This document shows positions 61,023-64,000 of a stretch of 64,000 nt of DNA, piece by piece (positions within the stretch are counted from its first letter, which is position 1; each line of letters starts with the position of its first letter). Source of the stretch: Planctomycetota bacterium (lineage in GTDB: Bacteria > Planctomycetota > UBA1135 > GCA-002686595). The stretch is taken from contig JAJDEU010000018.1 of assembly GCA_029259635.1 (NCBI GenBank), forward strand, positions 57,132 through 121,131. Direction: 5' to 3'. The position numbers and the translations under genes are program-made. Under the pieces are notes generated by a model. The model saw only the letters and a list, made by a program, of their open reading frames with translations. It did not search any database and had not been told where the DNA came from.

Positions 61023-62792
61023 ATGATCAACTCCACAGCCAGTCGGTACGTGCTACTCCTGTTCTTCGTAGCGGGGGTAGCCGCTTTCTGGTTCTACAGG
61101 GGGGAGCAAGAGTCGATTCAAGAGAACGGATCTCAATCGATTGTGGCGGTCGAATTGCCGGACGCGATTGAGATTGAGGATCCCGAGGTTCCGATCGAAC
61201 TCGTCGAGCAGGTCGAGGACAACACGGAAGAGGTTGCTAATCGCCTGCTCGATTTTTCCGACAAGCTTCGTCGGCGCGATTTCGGATCGGTTCGCAAATG
61301 GCTGACCGATGACTTCGCCGGGCACGGACTCGCCGGACTTCCGATCGAGACAGAGAAGACCGAGCGGGTGGACGCGAAGTTGACGGCGTTCAACGCGTCG
61401 ATGGCTCCGATTCTCGGAGCGGACGATTTTACGGATTCGCTGCGAACCTTGATGGGATCGTGGAGTCGAGTGGAGTCGGTGCTCTGGAAGACGAAGGGCG
61501 CGGAGTTTCAGGCGCTGGGCCAAAAGCGCTGGGGCAAGATCAAGCTGTTCGTATCCATGATGGGCGCTGGCGAGAACGACGAGCCGATAACGATCTCCGG
61601 CTGGGGTTACGCTCGCGCCGTAAAGATCCGCGGCGAGTGGTACTTCGATCGGTTTCAGTTGACCTCGCTTCAGGAGATGAGGCGCGCGAAGGCGATCTTT
61701 TCGGATGTGACAGCGGCCGCGGGAGTCGCGCGCTCGGGCGTTCGATTCGGGCAGCCGGGCAACCAGAGCTTTGCTTGGAACGGTTCGGCGGGCGGTGACG
61801 TGGATGCCGACGGTCGTTGGGATCTGTTTTGTGCGGGGCCGAACTCGAACGTGCTGTATATGGCTGGCGAGGATGGGCGGTTTCGCGAGGAGGCGAGCTC
61901 GCGCGGAGTTGCTGCACCAGGCGCCGGAACCGGCGCTCTGTTTTTCGACCTTGAGAACGACGGCGACCAAGATCTGTTCGTCGGACAGGTCGGATGGCGC
62001 GAGAGCAATGGCGGGCTGGGCGGCCTCAATCTTCAGGGCTATTTGAATGACGGGAAGGGGCGATTCGATACGTCCTCCGAGGCTCTGGGCTTTGTCGATC
62101 CCTACGAGATCTATTCGTTGACGGCGTTCGACTACGACAATGACGGTTTTCTCGACATGTTCGGCTGCGCGTACGGCCGAGTCGAAGTCGAGCACAACAA
62201 CAGCTGGACTCAGGCTACGAACGGTTCGCCCAATGCTCTCTATCACAACTTGGCGGGTGAGCGATTCGAGGAGGTCGCGGAGAGCGCGGGTTTGAGGGGA
62301 ACTGACTGGACCTACGCGGCCGCAGCAGCGGACGTCGACCTGGATGGAGATGCCGACCTCTATTTAGCGAACGACTACGGCGCGAACCGGTACATGCGCA
62401 ATGAAGGTGACGGGACCTTCGTCGATGTCGCTGATCAGTACGGAGTCGTGGATCAGGGCAACGGAATGGGGGTCTCTCTCGGCGACCTCGATAATGACGG
62501 AACGCTCGACCTGTATGTGTCGAACATGTCTTCGACGGCGGGCAATCGCATTCTCGGTCGGCTCGAGAATGACATCGATTCAGCGACTTTCAAGATGCTG
62601 AAGAAACTCGCCGCGGGTAACTCGATCTTCACGGCCGGTGAGTCGAGTTTCGACAAGCTGCCGAAGAGCGCCGGCGGCGTCGGGGCGAGCTGGGCTTGGG
62701 CTGCGGCACTTGCCGACTACGATCTCGACGGAAGGTTGGACGTCTTCTGTACGAATGGATTTGTGACGGGCGATTTGCCTCACGACACATGA
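61023..62792 (+). CDS. CRTAC1-like FG-GAP protein, part 1 (ends at in-frame TGA; possible selenoprotein)
   Basis: This 589-residue section has an N-terminal membrane anchor or signal (YVLLLFFVAGVAAFWFY), a ~200-residue region of unknown fold, and at least six FG-GAP/VCBS blades, including DVDADGRWDLFCAG, FDLENDGDQDLFVG, FDYDNDGFLDMFGC, DVDLDGDADLYLA, DLDNDGTLDLYVS and DYDLDGRLDVFCT. It stops at TGA 62790-62792 just after NGFVTGDLPHDT. The same frame continues directly with a further FG-GAP blade, an ASPIC/UnbV domain and a redoxin. The TGA is thus either decoded as selenocysteine (codon 590 of a 953-residue protein), or it is a nonsense change or error. Confidence 0.85.
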   Translation: MINSTASRYVLLLFFVAGVAAFWFYRGEQESIQENGSQSIVAVELPDAIEIEDPEVPIELVEQVEDNTEEVANRLLDFSDKLRRRDFGSVRKWLTDDFAGHGLAGLPIETEKTERVDAKLTAFNASMAPILGADDFTDSLRTLMGSWSRVESVLWKTKGAEFQALGQKRWGKIKLFVSMMGAGENDEPITISGWGYARAVKIRGEWYFDRFQLTSLQEMRRAKAIFSDVTAAAGVARSGVRFGQPGNQSFAWNGSAGGDVDADGRWDLFCAGPNSNVLYMAGEDGRFREEASSRGVAAPGAGTGALFFDLENDGDQDLFVGQVGWRESNGGLGGLNLQGYLNDGKGRFDTSSEALGFVDPYEIYSLTAFDYDNDGFLDMFGCAYGRVEVEHNNSWTQATNGSPNALYHNLAGERFEEVAESAGLRGTDWTYAAAAADVDLDGDADLYLANDYGANRYMRNEGDGTFVDVADQYGVVDQGNGMGVSLGDLDNDGTLDLYVSNMSSTAGNRILGRLENDIDSATFKMLKKLAAGNSIFTAGESSFDKLPKSAGGVGASWAWAAALADYDLDGRLDVFCTNGFVTGDLPHDT

Positions 62793-62802
62793 AGCACCTA
62801 TT

Positions 62803-62821
62803 GGCGCCACGTGGTGGCGTC
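62803..62821 (+). other. SECIS-like stem-loop downstream of in-frame TGA
   Basis: Ten nucleotides after the TGA, GGCGCCAC (62803-62810) pairs with GTGGCGTC (62814-62821) in an 8-bp stem with one G-U pair, closing a GTG loop. The loop starts 19 nt after the TGA and begins with G; both features fit my memory of the bacterial SECIS pattern. Such a stem can also occur by chance in GC-rich DNA. Confidence 0.4.
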
Positions 62822-63884
62822 TACCGCTGAAGTTGTAGAAGAGGAAAACGGACTGTTTCAGAAGCAGGAGGTCGGGAGTTCGGCTTATACCGCGCGGCAT
62901 AACGGGCAGATGTTCGAGGACGGGCTGTCGTTCTCCGGGAACGAGCGGGACAAGCTCTTCTTGAATCGCGGAGTTGGGAGCTTTGCTGATTTGTCGAACG
63001 TGTCCGGTGCCGATTCGCCGAACGACGGACGCGCGGTGATCTCGGCCGACTTCGACGACGATGGCGATGTCGATCTATTCGTTCACAACATTCAACGCGA
63101 GCGGCACGGATTGTTTCGCAACGAGCTCGACCAGACCTACGGAGGTTTCATCAAGGTGCGGCTACGCGCGACGAGCTCTCAATACGAAGCGATCGGCTCG
63201 CAGGTCACCGTGACTGGCGAGCACGGCCCGGTGACCCAGGTTCTTTCGCGTGGCGCGGGGTTCGTCTCGTGCCAGGTTCCGGAGCTGATCCACGGGCTCG
63301 GCGCGGCGAGTGAGGCTTCGATCGAAGTGCGCTGGCCGACCGGTCGAGTCGAGAGCTTTGGTTCGGTCGCGGCGAATTCACGGGTGTTGCTTGTGGAGGG
63401 ATCCGGTCGAGCGGAGGCCTATGACGCGCAGCCACGCCCGCTTCCCGATCCGCTGCCCGCCGGTCTTCGAGTCTCGGTTGGAGATACCGTTCCCGTCTTT
63501 GCGATGCTCGATCCCGACGAGAAGGAAGTCTTGATCGATCCGCGCGAGCTGGCGGGAGGCAAGCGCCTCTACCTGAATTTTTGGGCCAGCACCTGCGTCT
63601 CTTGCATCGTCGAACTTCCCGAGCTTCAAGCTCTGGAGGACGCCGGTGAGGTTCGCGTGATCGGTTTGAGCATGGATGCTCCAGCCGACATGCATCGCGC
63701 CCACGAACTGTTCGAAAAGCGCGGCGCGAAGTTCCCGAGTTACTTCCTCGGCGCTCGTAAGACCGAGGGGCGCGCCAGCGTGCAAGAGCTGGTCGACTTG
63801 GAGCGCTTACCGATCCCGACAACCCTGGTGCTCTCGCCTGAGGGCGTCATCGAAGAGATCATCCGAGGCCCGATCGCCCGGTGA
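62811..63884 (+). CDS. CRTAC1-like protein, part 2: ASPIC/UnbV domain plus TlpA-like redoxin
   Basis: In the same frame as the preceding section, this 357-residue part (if started at the GTG at 62811) holds another FG-GAP blade (DFDDDGDVDLFVHN), an ASPIC/UnbV domain (YEAIGSQVTVTGEHGPV and IEVRWPTGRVESF) and a C-terminal TlpA-like redoxin with LNFWASTCVSCIVELPE, whose CxxC pair are residues 858 and 861 in full-length numbering. There is no ribosome site at the GTG and no signal peptide, so independent translation of an exported redoxin is unlikely. It is best read as the remainder of the upstream gene. Its stop lies within the terminal inverted repeat. Confidence 0.75.
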   Translation: MVASTAEVVEEENGLFQKQEVGSSAYTARHNGQMFEDGLSFSGNERDKLFLNRGVGSFADLSNVSGADSPNDGRAVISADFDDDGDVDLFVHNIQRERHGLFRNELDQTYGGFIKVRLRATSSQYEAIGSQVTVTGEHGPVTQVLSRGAGFVSCQVPELIHGLGAASEASIEVRWPTGRVESFGSVAANSRVLLVEGSGRAEAYDAQPRPLPDPLPAGLRVSVGDTVPVFAMLDPDEKEVLIDPRELAGGKRLYLNFWASTCVSCIVELPELQALEDAGEVRVIGLSMDAPADMHRAHELFEKRGAKFPSYFLGARKTEGRASVQELVDLERLPIPTTLVLSPEGVIEEIIRGPIAR

Positions 63885-64000
63885 AGGTGTAATACCGAAC
63901 CCGGTTCAGATCTAAACTTTAGGGCCACTCCCGCACCGCGGTAGTGGCCCTAAAGTTTAGATCTGAACCGGGTTCGGTATTACACCTTCACCGGGCGATC
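63872..64000. repeat. Perfect inverted repeat with 58-nt arms at window end
   Basis: Positions 63872-63929 and 63943-64000 are exact reverse complements, with a 13-nt centre containing CCGCGG. The left arm includes the last codons and stop of the preceding gene; the right arm ends at the last base of the window and may continue. The AGATCT and GAACCCGGTTC strings are themselves near-palindromic. It may be a hairpin element, or an assembly or amplification fold-back. Confidence 0.95.

Noticed and set aside
63872..64000. The terminal palindrome as an ordinary Rho-independent terminator
   Set aside because: The arms are 58 nt, perfect, include the stop codon and have no terminal T-run. This is far beyond a normal terminator.

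Overview
The window is about 60% GC and densely packed. Many neighbouring genes overlap by 4 nt (ATGA, GTGA or TTGA), so most of it is long operons. FG-GAP/VCBS and ASPIC/UnbV secreted proteins, a sulfatase, c-type cytochromes, lipoproteins with lipobox signals and a Wza/Wzc exopolysaccharide machine point to a Gram-negative, didermic, respiring environmental bacterium. Planctomycetota, or a lineage with similar gene content, is my best guess, made from gene content only. I saw no tRNA, rRNA, CRISPR array, phage or complete insertion sequence.

Layout. 0-2.1 kb: end of an FG-GAP protein, a lipoprotein cytochrome c and a TIGR01777-type SDR. 2.2-21.5 kb: a surface polysaccharide locus in two facing operons. 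The rightward operon encodes a carbamoyltransferase, GDP-mannose 3,5-epimerase, two GT4 glycosyltransferases and a Wzy-like polymerase. The leftward operon encodes a GT9 enzyme, Wza, Wzc/BY-kinase, three glycosyltransferases and a Wzx flippase. An SGNH/CE2-like esterase of lower GC lies between them. 21.6-34 kb: a pseudouridine synthase, an MBL-like protein, a large TPR/FG-GAP lipoprotein, a GT-C glycosyltransferase, a sulfatase, membrane proteins, a rhomboid protease and a DUF445 protein.

34-61 kb is dominated by genes expected in micro-oxic or resting cells: a complete but divergent cbb3 oxidase operon with its copper ATPase and polyferredoxin, three universal stress proteins, a LuxR-type regulator, a PAS histidine kinase, a ribosome hibernation factor, a UbiB kinase, five CBS-domain proteins (one with a histone H1-like tail), HemN, and a MacAB-like export system with two permeases.

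61-64 kb holds the most unusual item. A CRTAC1-like FG-GAP/ASPIC protein fused to a TlpA-like redoxin is split by one in-frame TGA, and a stem-loop sits where a bacterial SECIS element would be expected. This is a candidate, unproven selenoprotein. The window ends in a perfect inverted repeat with 58-nt arms that takes in the stop codon of that gene. It may be an assembly fold-back or a real palindromic element. A second snap-back element of 184 bp fills the gap between two convergent stop codons near 27.7 kb. The flippase gene also has a TGA between its natural coupled GTG start and its conserved region.
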